DNA of 64,000 bases from CAJXVA01 sp963761755 (lineage in GTDB: Bacteria > Myxococcota_A > Polyangia > Nannocystales > Nannocystaceae), in the NCBI GenBank assembly GCA_963761755.1, contig CAVXIC010000013.1:310001-374000 (forward strand), written 5' to 3'. Positions within the stretch are counted from its first letter, which is position 1. The number at the start of each line of letters is the position of its first letter. The notes beneath the pieces are model-generated. The model had not been told where the DNA came from and ran no database searches. It saw only the letters and a list, made by a program, of their open reading frames with translations. Shown here piece by piece: positions 42,688-51,289 of the stretch. Position numbers and translations under genes: made by a program.

Positions 42688-43400
42688 CGGCTCAGCGCCT
42701 CCTCGACGGTAAAGGCACCCTCATAGAGGGCGCGTCCCAGGACCACGCCGGCGATCTGGGCACGGGCGCATGCCTCGATGTGCTCGAGGCTGCCCACGCC
42801 GCCGCTGGCATAGACTGGGATGGAAACTTCTCGTTGGATCGTTGCGGTGGCTTCGATGGCGGGGCCGCCCTGCATGCCATCGCGGGAGACGTCGGTGTGC
42901 AGGACCGCGGCTGCGCCCCAGTCCGCGGCGCTTCGAGCCAGCTCGAGCGCAGACACTTCGCTCTTCTCCGTCCAACCGGAGACGGCCACCATGCCGTCGC
43001 GAGCATCGGCCGCCACCACGACGCGGTCGGGATACTTCTGGCACAGCGCTTCGACCGTGGCCGGCTCCTTGATGGCCAAGGTGCCTAGCACGACGCGGTC
43101 GAGTCCTGCCTCGATGAGCGCATCCACGGTCGCGGCATCCCGGATGCCTCCGCCGGTCTGAACGCGGACGCCGTGCGCCGCCGCGGCTTCGCAGATGCGG
43201 ACGATGACCTCGCGTTGACTCGGGCGGCCTTCGAAGGCGCCATCGAGGTCGACGACGTGAATGCTGCCGGCGCCGGCCCGCGCGAACCCTACAGCGAGAC
43301 CCACGGGGTCGTCCGAATACGTCGTCACGCGGTCCCGCTCACCCTGAGCCAACCGCACGGCTTTCCCGCCCATCAGGTCGATGGCCGGAATGAGGATCAT
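42681..43400 (-). CDS. hisA: phosphoribosylformimino-AICAR-phosphate isomerase
   Basis: Fourth step of histidine synthesis, an Amadori isomerisation that makes the HisF/HisH substrate. 239 residues from ATG 43400, which overlaps the hisH stop as ATGA. Barrel features: M-I-L-I-P-A-I-D-L with the catalytic Asp, V-Q-T-G-G-G-I-R phosphate loop, L-H-T-D-V-S-R-D-G-M and Y-A-S-G-G-V-G. Homologous to HisF next door, as always. Confidence 0.96.
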   Translation of the reverse strand: MILIPAIDLMGGKAVRLAQGERDRVTTYSDDPVGLAVGFARAGAGSIHVVDLDGAFEGRPSQREVIVRICEAAAAHGVRVQTGGGIRDAATVDALIEAGLDRVVLGTLAIKEPATVEALCQKYPDRVVVAADARDGMVAVSGWTEKSEVSALELARSAADWGAAAVLHTDVSRDGMQGGPAIEATATIQREVSIPVYASGGVGSLEHIEACARAQIAGVVLGRALYEGAFTVEEALSRC

Positions 43401-44215
43401 CCCCCGCCCCCGAGCAGGAAGGCGCGCAAGAACTTCAGCCCCGCGCGCTGACTCTTCTCGGGGTGGAACTGGCAGCCCAGCACGTTGTCGCGACGGACCG
43501 CGGCGGGGAAGCGGATGCCGCCATAGGTGGTCATCCACATGACGTCGTCGTTGTTGACGGCGTCGACGTAGTAGCTGTGCACGAAGTAGTAGTGCTCGTT
43601 GGTCGGATCCACCGAGTTCCAGCCCATGTGAGGAACCTTGAGTCTCCGCACCAGGCCTGGACCCCCAGGTGCCCGCGCAGCCCCGATGGGACCGGGCGGC
43701 TGGCCTGGGCCGGCCCCTGGGCCAGCGACATGGTCATGCGAGGAGCCGGGCTCGGGGGAGGCGACGCCTGGGGCGTTCCCGTCGGCCATGGTCTGGGCGA
43801 GGGTGGTGTCGGCCTTGGCTTCGGCGGCCTCCGCAGCGACCTCTTGCGCGCCGGATTCGGCGTCGTCCTCCATGCCGTCGGGAAACCGGACGCAGCGACC
43901 GGGGAGGATCCCGAGGCCCTTTTGGCCCTCGTTCTCGTCGCTCCGCTCGAAGAGCAGCTGCATCCCCAAGCAGATCCCCAGGAACGGGTCGCCGCGCTGG
44001 ATGACCATCCTCAGCGCGTTGCCCATCTGACCATCGACGAGCTCTTGGGTGATGGCGCCGAAAGCGCCTTGACCAGGAAAGACAACGCAGCGGGACATGG
44101 CGACCTCGTCGGGGTTCCGCGTCACGTTCACCGCTCCTCCGACCTGGATGAGGGCGCGTTCCACGCTTGCGATGTTGCCGAGCCCGGCGTCGACGAGGGT
44201 GACTTCGCGCGCCAT
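43397..44215 (-). CDS. hisH: imidazole glycerol phosphate synthase, glutamine amidotransferase subunit, with insertion
   Basis: Supplies ammonia from glutamine to HisF. 272 residues from ATG 44215, against about 200-215 in typical HisH. Catalytic Cys82 in G-I-C-L-G-M-Q-L-L-F-E, His251 and Glu253 in F-H-P-E-K-S-Q are intact. The extra length is a low-complexity block at about residues 115-190, first acidic and Ala-rich (E-V-A-A-E-A-A-E-A-K), then Gly/Pro-rich (G-P-G-A-G-P-G-Q-P-P-G-P), between F-P-D-G and K-V-P-H-M-G-W-N. It is in frame and should form a surface loop. First gene of the hisH-hisA-hisF operon. Confidence 0.94.
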   Translation of the reverse strand: MAREVTLVDAGLGNIASVERALIQVGGAVNVTRNPDEVAMSRCVVFPGQGAFGAITQELVDGQMGNALRMVIQRGDPFLGICLGMQLLFERSDENEGQKGLGILPGRCVRFPDGMEDDAESGAQEVAAEAAEAKADTTLAQTMADGNAPGVASPEPGSSHDHVAGPGAGPGQPPGPIGAARAPGGPGLVRRLKVPHMGWNSVDPTNEHYYFVHSYYVDAVNNDDVMWMTTYGGIRFPAAVRRDNVLGCQFHPEKSQRAGLKFLRAFLLGGGG

Positions 44216-44261
44216 GAAGGCCGCATATGTATCACAAAGGGCCCCCAGCCGAGAATCGGGA

Positions 44262-44325
44262 TGAAAGTCTCCCTGCACGGGCTTTCACCCCGGGGGCAGG
44301 TGATCCCGGAGGTGACCTCTGGTGA
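44262..44325. promoter_or_regulatory. his operon upstream region: dyad and GGTGA repeats
   Basis: TGAAAG (44262) and CTTTCA (44282) form a dyad with a 14-base spacer 47 bases upstream of hisH; three GGTGA copies at 44299, 44311 and 44321 are spaced 10-12 bases. No leader peptide with His codons or T-box is visible. Role unknown. Confidence 0.3.
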
Positions 44326-44361
44326 CACGCCTGCGAGGGGCATGCGTGGGACGCGGGACTG

Positions 44362-44802
44362 CTAGGGCTGAACGGGCTGGACTGGAGCGTCGCTGGTCTC
44401 CGCGCTGGGCGAGCCGTTGGCCGGCACCAGCAGCTCGCGCTCGATGCTGGCCGGCGCACTGTCCAGCGCGGACATCATGTAGAGCGCCGCCACCGTCAGG
44501 ATCACCAGAATGCTCAGCACCTGGAAGGGCACAGCGATCATCGCCAGCCTGGACGAGGTCTGCGGCTGCATGATCTGGCGCCTGCGAAGCCTGCGGTTGA
44601 GCTTCTCGTAGAAATCTTCGGGTGCGGCGACCTCACCCAGACCGCCCACCAGCGAGATCACCTTGCGCAGATCGGCGAGCTCGGCCGCGACCTCGGGGGA
44701 GGACTCGATCAGCTCCTCGAAGGCCTTGGCATCGTTGGGCTCGAGCTCGTCGTCGAGGTAGGCGCTGACCATGTCGGTGCCCGTGTTGCGAGAGGCGGTC
44801 AT
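44362..44802 (-). CDS. anti-sigma factor-like membrane protein
   Basis: 146 residues from ATG 44802 (CAGGA upstream). The N-terminal 45 residues have the helical pattern of an anti-sigma domain (S-A-Y-L-D-D-E-L-E-P-N-D-A, then F-E-E-L-I-E-S-S-P-E-V), but the His/Cys zinc ligands of the usual ZAS domain are absent. One membrane helix (about 88-112) and a short outer tail follow. It lies 49 bases after the ECF sigma gene on the same strand and is its likely antagonist. Confidence 0.8.
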   Translation of the reverse strand: MTASRNTGTDMVSAYLDDELEPNDAKAFEELIESSPEVAAELADLRKVISLVGGLGEVAAPEDFYEKLNRRLRRRQIMQPQTSSRLAMIAVPFQVLSILVILTVAALYMMSALDSAPASIERELLVPANGSPSAETSDAPVQPVQP

Positions 44803-44851
44803 CGGTGTTCCTGGAGGATCGTAGTGTTGGATCGGCCTTCGTGCACGTCGG

Positions 44852-45571
44852 TCATGCAAGGTGGGGTTTGAGGCGGTCCTTGAGGGCGACACGGGCGCGG
44901 TGTAGGCGCGACTTGAGGGTCCCTTCCTGCAGGCCGGTAATGCGCAGGATCTCCTGGTAGCTCATCCCCTGGACGTCGCGCAGGACGATGAGGAGGCGAT
45001 GCTCGGGGTCGAGCGCGGCCAGCTCCCGCTGGACGGCGGCCTCCAGCCGGTTGCCCTCGGTCATGGCCTCGGGACCGTGGACTCGGCTCTGCAGCGGCAC
45101 GCCTGGCCCGGCCTCGCCCGCGGGGACCTGCGCTTCGGGGGTGTCTTCGACCGGGACGCTCCGGTGGAAGTGACGCCCGCGGAGGTACTTGATCCGGTTC
45201 TTGCAGGTGTTGGACGCGATTCGATACAGCCAGGTGTAGAAGCGACCGTCACCGCGGTACGAGCCGATCGCTCGGTGCAGGGTCATGAAGACTTCCTGCG
45301 CCAGGTCCTCCGCCTCTTGGCGATTGCCGATCATGCGCAGCGAGAGCGCGAAGATGCGGTCCTTGTAGATCCGGACGAGCTCTTCGAACGCCCGGTCGTC
45401 GCCGGCCTGGAGGCGGTGGACGAGCTTGGTGTCGCGGGCATCGGCGGTCGCGCGAAGACTCGCCGCCGTCGACGTCCCGGCCTCGGCACTGCCGGCCTCG
45501 GTCGCACCGGGCCCGGCCGGCTCGGACTTCGCGGCGCCATGCACGTCTTCATCGACTCCCGACGCGGTCAA
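44852..45571 (-). CDS. ECF sigma factor, RpoE-like
   Basis: 239 residues; start TTG 45571 behind CGAGGGGAA. The first 45 residues are low-complexity Ala/Glu/Gly, then region 2 (D-R-I-F-A-L-S-L-R-M-I-G-N and A-E-D-L-A-Q-E-V-F-M) and region 4 (L-D-P-E-H-R-L-L-I-V-L-R-D and G-L-Q-E-G-T-L-K-S-R-L-H-R-A). A region 2-4 linker of about 45 residues includes a Gly/Pro stretch. Pairs with the anti-sigma protein downstream; the PDZ lipoprotein and barrel upstream suggest envelope-stress control. Confidence 0.94.
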   Translation of the reverse strand: MTASGVDEDVHGAAKSEPAGPGATEAGSAEAGTSTAASLRATADARDTKLVHRLQAGDDRAFEELVRIYKDRIFALSLRMIGNRQEAEDLAQEVFMTLHRAIGSYRGDGRFYTWLYRIASNTCKNRIKYLRGRHFHRSVPVEDTPEAQVPAGEAGPGVPLQSRVHGPEAMTEGNRLEAAVQRELAALDPEHRLLIVLRDVQGMSYQEILRITGLQEGTLKSRLHRARVALKDRLKPHLA

Positions 45572-45628
45572 AAGTTCCCCTCGGCGCGGTCAGATTTTCA
45601 CACCCCCGCAGTTTTGGCTACAGGAGCG

Positions 45629-46455
45629 TCATTTCACGAGGATGATGGTCGTCCGCTTGCGGCTGCCCCGGGTCGACTCCACGCGAAACGACTTGGCGCT
45701 CCGGACCCCGCCGTACAACGCCAGCATCTCGAGCTGGTTGTTGGTCCGACGTCCATTGATCCTCGTGATCACATCGCCGATCCGGAACCCGGCCTTGCGG
45801 GAGTCCGGGCGGGTGAAGGTGACCTTGAAGCCGGTGCCGACGCTCGTCCCTCGCATCTGTTGCTTGGCCTTGCACGAGCTGCCGAGCAAGCTGTCGACGT
45901 ACCAACGCGGCACCGTGCAGGTGCTTCCGCTGCAGGTGACGGGCGTCGCTTCAACGCGACGACGAGGTCGCCCGGCGCGAGTCCGAGCCGCCGCCACAGC
46001 GACGGACGGGGCAGATCGCCGACGCGGAACGACGGCGGCGCACCGGCCTTGCGCTCCCGCTTGGAGATGCGGGTGAAGGGAAGCCCCGTCTGTCGCTCGA
46101 GCGTGTCGGCCACGAGCGCGAGCACGAAGGGATCGACGCGGTAGCGACCGGGCACCTCGGTCGCGACGATGCCGCGATCGAGCGCGGCCTGAAGATCGGT
46201 CTCGGGAAGCGGCGGCGGCCGCTGGGGCGCAGGCGCTTCCTTGCGCGCCTGCGGTGGTCGCTGGGGCGCGGGCCGTTCGACACCCACGTCCATAGGGCTC
46301 GGGTCCGCGGCGCCGTCGTCCGAGGAGCCCGCCCCGAGGCCGAGACCGTCGGCGACGCGCTGGCATCCGCCCAGGCCGAGCACCACGGCGACGAGAAAGG
46401 ATGCGGCCGGCCGCTTCGTCGACGCGAAGGCGCGAGCCGAGGTCTCGCCGCTCAC
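45629..46455 (-). pseudogene. PDZ-domain lipoprotein, GspC-like, with a frame change
   Basis: ATG 46455 overlaps the previous stop and opens a lipoprotein signal ending G-L-G-G-C. After a Pro-rich linker comes a GspC/PDZ-like domain (L-G-L-A-P-G-D-L-V-V-A-L). At about 45955 the coding signal leaves this frame; one added base would continue it into C-S-G-S-T-C-T-V-P-R-W and a second PDZ domain (A-G-F-R-I-G-D-V-I-T-R-I-N-G-R-R, then L-A-L-Y-G-G-V-R) ending at 45629. The unshifted frame runs on to 45769. Paired PDZ units resemble type II secretion GspC. Real break or assembly error is undecided. Confidence 0.65.
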
Positions 46456-47552
46456 AGATCGGGATGCAGGCGCAGACCCAGGTTCAACCCGAGGATCGTC
46501 TCGCGCAGTGGCCCGGCGACCTGCTGCTGGAAGCCGAACCCGATGTCGACGCCCATGCCGCCAGGGCGGGCGTTCTTGGTATACGCCAGGCCACCGGCGA
46601 CGTAGATGCGGTCGTCTTCGGAGCCCTTGCCTCGGTTGTCCCAGATGGTGCCGAAGCGGATCGGCACGGGGCCCGCGATGAACTCCGCGCTTCCGCCGTA
46701 GGTCAGGCGGGTGTGGTCCTCGAAGCTGAACGAGGTGAAGTCGTAGGTGCCGTCGAAGTTGAGGCTCAGGGTCGGGCTGCGCAGCGGGAAGACCGCGAGC
46801 CCGTGCACCAGGGTGAGCGGATAGTCGGACACCTCGGAGAGGTGATCGTGGTCGACCGAGTCCTCGGCGACCGGCAGACCGTCGAGCAAGACCGAGCGAT
46901 CGTCGGTGAACGCCGGGGTGTGGTTGCCGACCACGTTGAGGCCGAGCACCGAGAGCGCGGCGAAACCTGCGATGTTCACCGACAAGGCTGTGTCGAGTCC
47001 GAACGCGTTGAGCTTCTTGTGCGCGTTGCGTGCGAGCCCCTCGGAGTCGCGGTAGCGAAGGCTCGTGTACTGGTACTTCGGCTTGAGTCCGATGGAGACC
47101 CAGTTGGGCACGGCGACGATGCTCAGCGCACCAAAGGCTTCGTGACCGAAGCGCGACAGCTCGAGCTTGACGTCCTCGCTGGTCGCGGTGTCCTGGTAGG
47201 TGATCTGGGGCGTACCCCGCATGAACAGGTACCCCAGCGCGAGCCCGATGCGCGGGTTGTTCAGCGAGTCCATCACCACGACGCCCAGCCCGTTGGTGCG
47301 CTGCTGGATGTTGAGCTGGTACATCGCCTCGACGGTGAAGATCGGCTGAAACGACATCATCGCCGGGTTGGCGAGGGCGGCGTTGCTGCCGAAACTCGAG
47401 CTATGCGAGACGCCGCCGAGCGAGACGTTCCGGGTTCCTTGAGCGGCGGGGCTCGCCTCGGCGGTGCCCGGCGTCGACCAGAGCGCGAGCCCCAGCGACG
47501 CGCCGAGGACCGAACGAATCGCGGTACGCGCGCGTTTTCGCAGCTTGAACAT
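46452..47552 (-). CDS. outer-membrane beta-barrel protein, FadL/PorV-like
   Basis: 366 residues from ATG 47552 (ATG 47567 is possible). Signal peptide ends G-T-A-E-A-S. Near the N-terminus R-N-V-S-L-G-G-V...A-A-L-A-N-P-A-M-M matches the opening of FadL/PorV-type barrels, which often carry hydrophobic substrates or act as surface shuttles. Alternating strands fill the rest. Its stop overlaps the PDZ lipoprotein start, so both act together, possibly in secretion or lipid uptake. Confidence 0.78.
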   Translation of the reverse strand: MFKLRKRARTAIRSVLGASLGLALWSTPGTAEASPAAQGTRNVSLGGVSHSSSFGSNAALANPAMMSFQPIFTVEAMYQLNIQQRTNGLGVVVMDSLNNPRIGLALGYLFMRGTPQITYQDTATSEDVKLELSRFGHEAFGALSIVAVPNWVSIGLKPKYQYTSLRYRDSEGLARNAHKKLNAFGLDTALSVNIAGFAALSVLGLNVVGNHTPAFTDDRSVLLDGLPVAEDSVDHDHLSEVSDYPLTLVHGLAVFPLRSPTLSLNFDGTYDFTSFSFEDHTRLTYGGSAEFIAGPVPIRFGTIWDNRGKGSEDDRIYVAGGLAYTKNARPGGMGVDIGFGFQQQVAGPLRETILGLNLGLRLHPDL

Positions 47553-47623
47553 CCGTTTTCGGAGCATACGGCTGCGCAGATCGGGCGCCAAAAAAGTCTG
47601 CAGGTCGCGTAGAGTCGCGCGCA

Positions 47624-48892
47624 GTGGGTGCAGGGCCTGGTTATGACGTCGTTGTCGTTCGCGATCCGTCCATGACGATGGGCCGGATTGCAACGCTCGC
47701 ACGAGATCTCGCTCACCTCACTGGATCCAAACAGGCCGATGTGGAGGTCGCGCTCCAAAAGGGGCGCTTCGTCGTCTTCGCTGGGGTCGAGCGGGCTCGC
47801 GTCGGGGCGGCGACCCAGCAACTTCGCGCGATGGGGGCGATCGTGAAGGTCACGCTGGCCGAGTCTGCGCCCGAGCTGCCCCTGCTCGAGCCGGACCCCG
47901 AAGCTCAGGTGGGCAGGCTCCGGGGAGGCCGCGGAAGCGGGTCGGGGTTCGCGGGGCCGGTGACGTCGTTCTCGGATGCGGATCTCGGCCTGGACTCGAG
48001 GGCGTTCAACACCGGGCCGGGCGTCAAGCCGATGGAGCTCGGGCTCGGATCGGCCGGCGAGGGGATCGGCATGGTGCTCGGTCCCGAGGACGCGCGAACC
48101 AGCCGGTTCGAACCCGTGTCCTCGCGCAGGGTGATGGACCCCAACGCTTCGCTCAGCTCCGACGACATGGCCGCGCTGACGGAACAGTTGCAGCGACGCA
48201 ACTCGGACCAGGCGATGGACGCGCTCGCGTTCGGGCTGGATGCGTCCTTGAGCGAGGCCTCGATTCAGACGCTCGATGGCATGGACGGAGACGTGGCCGA
48301 CGCGGTGGAGTCGGCGGCCGCGCAGGAGGCACAACCCGCTGCGGTCAGCACCCCATCCGATCCGGATGCGCCGCTGGAGCTCGACCACGATGGGCCGGCT
48401 TCGCTGACCCCCGTGGGGCCCGAAGGGGCGCCGGTGGGACGTCCGGCCCGCTTCACCGAAGAGCGTGTCGAGCTGCCTCGGCCCACGTTCGCCAGCCCGC
48501 GGGCGCCAGCCAACCTCACGCATCCATCGGCTTCGGCCTCCATGCCGGGCATGCCGGGCATGCCCGGCGCGGAACCTCCGACCGATCGCGGGCTGCTCCT
48601 GGCCGACCCGGTTGCGAACACGCTCGGCTGCATCGCCGCGGTGAGCCTCGGAGCCCTACTGTTGGCGACGATCGTCACGCGCGCGACGACGCGCGACGAT
48701 GTGATGAAGCTCGAAGCCGAGATCGAGGAGAGCTACCGGGAGCCAGGCGAGGTCGCGCGGGGCGACAGGCGAGCTCCGGAGACCATTGCGAAACAACTCG
48801 ACGACGAGTTCGGCACCGCCCGGCTGCAGTTCCTCGCGATCTTGGCGTTCGGGATCCCCGCCGGGTTGGGCCTCGGCCGGATCCGTCGCTGA
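47624..48892 (+). CDS. membrane protein with an L7/L12-like N-terminal domain
   Basis: 422 residues from GTG 47624. Residues 8-80 resemble the compact fold of the L7/L12 C-terminal domain or ClpS (helices with V-A-L-Q-K-G-R-F-V-V-F-A-G-V and L-R-A-M-G-A-I-V-K-V). A long low-complexity centre rich in Ala, Ser, Pro and Asp contains a M-P-G-M-P-G repeat (about 306-314). Two membrane helices (about 332-356 and 400-418) close it. Function unknown. Confidence 0.62.
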   Translation: MGAGPGYDVVVVRDPSMTMGRIATLARDLAHLTGSKQADVEVALQKGRFVVFAGVERARVGAATQQLRAMGAIVKVTLAESAPELPLLEPDPEAQVGRLRGGRGSGSGFAGPVTSFSDADLGLDSRAFNTGPGVKPMELGLGSAGEGIGMVLGPEDARTSRFEPVSSRRVMDPNASLSSDDMAALTEQLQRRNSDQAMDALAFGLDASLSEASIQTLDGMDGDVADAVESAAAQEAQPAAVSTPSDPDAPLELDHDGPASLTPVGPEGAPVGRPARFTEERVELPRPTFASPRAPANLTHPSASASMPGMPGMPGAEPPTDRGLLLADPVANTLGCIAAVSLGALLLATIVTRATTRDDVMKLEAEIEESYREPGEVARGDRRAPETIAKQLDDEFGTARLQFLAILAFGIPAGLGLGRIRR

Positions 48893-48899
48893 GCGACCG

Positions 48900-49571
48900 T
48901 CAGGGTGTTTCCTCGGGCGCGAGCTCGATCAAGATCTCGTTGCGGCGCAGGAATCCCGGCGTCCACGGCGGGTCGTACCGAGCATAGACCGGCGCCTTGC
49001 CCGCGAGCGGGTAGCCTTCGTCCTCCACCTGTTTGCGCAGGGTGTCCATCCGCTGCTGCACCACCTCCTCTTTGGGCATTCCCGAGAAGCGACTGACGGC
49101 GTAGCGCTTGGGCGGAAGCTCGCGGATCTTCACGCGCGGGTTGTTGGGGCGGGGCAGGGTCTCGAGGGTGAACGCCGAGGGCATGGTGAACGCCACCGTC
49201 CAGGCTGTGCCGTCCTGCGTGCGGTCGACCGGTGCCGTCATCGCGATCTTCTCCGAGGTCGCGGTGCGGTCGACCGGTGCCGTCATTGCGACCTTGGTTC
49301 CCGTGGTGTTGTTGCCGAAGATGAAGTCGGCAAGGAGGCGAAACCCGTCGGACGTCGCGTCCTTGGCCGAGCCTTCGACCTTCACCTCGGCCACGATGCG
49401 CGGTGCGTAGCGTCGGACCTCGAACACTTCGTGCTTCGCGAGCACCTCGTACTTGGGCTTCTCGGTCCGGTCGCGCACTTTGGCTGCGTAGGCCAGCGCG
49501 GGAGCGGCGATGGCGGCGAGGGCCCCGAGGGCGATCACCGCATTGCGGCGGGTGAGCAGGGAGCGAGGCAT
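48900..49571 (-). CDS. SOUL-family heme-binding protein, exported
   Basis: 223 residues from ATG 49571. A basic N-terminus (L-L-T-R-R-N-A-V-I-A-L-G) and hydrophobic helix suggest a Tat- or Sec-type signal or anchor. The SOUL domain follows: Y-E-V-L-A-K-H-E-V-F-E-V-R-R-Y near residue 41, and K-V-A-M-T-A-P-V. Uniquely placed is a tandem duplication of about 15 residues, K-[VI]-A-M-T-A-P-V-D-R-T twice in a row. SOUL proteins bind heme or tetrapyrroles weakly. Confidence 0.85.
   Translation of the reverse strand: MPRSLLTRRNAVIALGALAAIAAPALAYAAKVRDRTEKPKYEVLAKHEVFEVRRYAPRIVAEVKVEGSAKDATSDGFRLLADFIFGNNTTGTKVAMTAPVDRTATSEKIAMTAPVDRTQDGTAWTVAFTMPSAFTLETLPRPNNPRVKIRELPPKRYAVSRFSGMPKEEVVQQRMDTLRKQVEDEGYPLAGKAPVYARYDPPWTPGFLRRNEILIELAPEETP
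49219..49286. repeat. 23-base direct repeat inside the SOUL gene
   Basis: Copies at 49219-49241 and 49264-49286 (core GTGCGGTCGACCGGTGCC), 45 bases apart, identical. They encode the doubled A-M-T-A-P-V-D-R-T and keep the frame. Confidence 0.8.
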
Positions 49572-49628
49572 GTTCGCAGTCTGCACCGCGCGACGCGCCC
49601 GCGCTCGCAGACGGCTTCGAAACGCGTG

Positions 49629-50147
49629 TCAGGCGGCGACTGCGGCGACACGCGGCCTCGCGGCATCGACCGCGCGTTCGACCGGCTCGACCTGCGGACG
49701 CATCATCCGGGCCGCGGCGGCCAACAGCGCGAGTTGGCCCAAGGTCATGAGCCCGACCACGATGTTGTCTTGCCACTGCATGCGCTCACCCATGAGTACG
49801 TGCTCGATCGGCCGGGAGGCCACGAGATCGGCCATGCTCCAGGCGCCATACATCGTCGGCAGAATGATGAAGCGCTGCACCCCCGAGAGGCCGACCAAGA
49901 CCAGGGCGACGCTCGTGGCCCAGCGCGACTCGAGCCATCGGTTGGCCGATGCGGCGATCAGCAGGTGCGCAGCCAGGACGAGCTCGGAGAGACGAAGGTG
50001 GACCGGCTCGCTGAGCGAGGCCACGAGGTTGGCATCGATGAGGTCCGACTGCGCCGCGAGCTCGGGCAGCACCACACCACGGCCGACGAGCTGCGCACCC
50101 AAGGCAGCTGTGCACGCGAGCAGGCCGAGTACGGAGAGCGGCTTCAT
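49629..50147 (-). CDS. four-helix membrane protein with occluded start
   Basis: 172 residues from ATG 50147. Four hydrophobic helices with conserved-looking polar residues (E-L-V-L-A-A-H-L, R-F-I-I-L-P-T-M-Y) resemble small TMEM205/DUF4149-type proteins, without a firm match. The start codon is inside one arm of a 13-base inverted repeat and the GGAG ribosome site is at the edge of its loop; a TTG at 50183 would give a longer form starting before the hairpin. Confidence 0.68.
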   Translation of the reverse strand: MKPLSVLGLLACTAALGAQLVGRGVVLPELAAQSDLIDANLVASLSEPVHLRLSELVLAAHLLIAASANRWLESRWATSVALVLVGLSGVQRFIILPTMYGAWSMADLVASRPIEHVLMGERMQWQDNIVVGLMTLGQLALLAAAARMMRPQVEPVERAVDAARPRVAAVAA

Positions 50148-50172
50148 GTCTCCATGGGTGACATGAAGCCGC
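50138..50172 (-). promoter_or_regulatory. 13-base inverted repeat sequestering a start codon
   Basis: GCGGCTTCATGTC (50138-50150) and GACATGAAGCCGC (50160-50172) are perfect reverse complements with a 9-base spacer. In the minus-strand mRNA the ATG at 50147 lies in the second arm and GGAG at the loop edge. This would hide the translation start unless opened. A DNA operator over the divergent promoter is the alternative. Confidence 0.7.
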
Positions 50173-50244
50173 AGCGAAGCCAATTTCTTGGACGAAGTCG
50201 CGGCGCGCTCGGCTCATGTTCGGTGCCTGCTACAGTCCCGCGGG

Positions 50245-51201
50245 ATGTTCCTCGGTCGTCGAAAGCTGATCCAGGGCGCGGCCGCGGCTGCGGCGGGGTT
50301 GGCCTGTGGGGTGCCCTCGCGTCCCAGCCTCGCTGCAGGGGAGACGGTGCTCGAAGAAGCCAAGTCTGCCTACAACCACATCGTGGTCACCGAGCGCGGC
50401 ACGGTGCGGACGATGTACTTCGTGGTCGATGGTACCTACTACATCGAGTCGCGACTCGATCGCGGATACGCGGAGAGTCTGGACCTCGACTATACCCGCA
50501 CGATGATGGCGGCCTTCCTCGTCAAGCCCGACGTCAAGCGCTTCTTGATGGTCGGGTTTGGCGGAGGGCAGATCTCCAACTACTTGTTCAAGCGGTTCGA
50601 GGGCATCGAGATCGACGCGGTCGACATCGATCCCGAGGTGATTCGGCTCGCGCGCAAGTACTTCGAGGTGCCTCAGAGCCCGCGGTATCGAACACACGCG
50701 GCGGATGGGCGCCTGTTCGTCGAGCAGGCGAAGGGGCAGCGGTGGGACGTGGTGCTGCTCGATGCGTTCCGAGGCGTGTTCGTACCCATGCACCTCAAGA
50801 CCGCCGAGTACTACGGCGCGCTTCGGGAGCATCTCACCGACGACGGGGTCGTCGCGGCCAACCTCCACTCGCTGACCGAGATGTATCCCAGCGACCGCAA
50901 CACCTTCGCGTCGGTGTTTCAGCAGCGCTACGCGTTCCGCAGTGAGAACGGGCGACAGACCTGCTTCGTGGCCAGCCCGTCCGCGGATGTCGTCTCCCCC
51001 TACGCACTTCGGGCGCGGGCGCGGGCGCTCCAGCCCAAGTTCGACTTCGACATGCTGGGCCTGGCCGCGCGCCTGCACCTCTCGCGCGACTGGGACCCGA
51101 CCGCGCCGGTGCTGCACGACGATTTCGAGGGCGTCGAAGCCGGCGCCAAGCGTCACAACGAGCGCTGTGAGGGCGAAGCGTGCCCGTACAGCACGCAGTG
51201 A
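50245..51201 (+). CDS. exported spermidine-synthase-like protein
   Basis: 318 residues from ATG 50245. N-terminus G-R-R-K-L-I-Q-G-A-A-A-A-A-A-G-L-A-C-G has the twin Arg and hydrophobic core of a Tat signal, with a possible lipobox. The rest is a spermidine synthase/methyltransferase fold: V-G-F-G-G-G-Q-I near residue 110, A-V-D-I-D-P-E-V-I binding ribose, A-D-G-R-L-F and L-L-D-A-F. Polyamine synthases are normally cytoplasmic, so Tat export of a folded enzyme is notable. The product may be a methyl- or aminopropyl-transferase on a periplasmic acceptor. Confidence 0.8.
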   Translation: MFLGRRKLIQGAAAAAAGLACGVPSRPSLAAGETVLEEAKSAYNHIVVTERGTVRTMYFVVDGTYYIESRLDRGYAESLDLDYTRTMMAAFLVKPDVKRFLMVGFGGGQISNYLFKRFEGIEIDAVDIDPEVIRLARKYFEVPQSPRYRTHAADGRLFVEQAKGQRWDVVLLDAFRGVFVPMHLKTAEYYGALREHLTDDGVVAANLHSLTEMYPSDRNTFASVFQQRYAFRSENGRQTCFVASPSADVVSPYALRARARALQPKFDFDMLGLAARLHLSRDWDPTAPVLHDDFEGVEAGAKRHNERCEGEACPYSTQ

Positions 51202-51289
51202 TGCGGGCGCTCGCGCTGGCGCCCGCGCCGCTTCGGACGCGCGTCGCATGACGTGGGGCCGTGCCCCAACCGCTGCTACTCTCGTGCCC

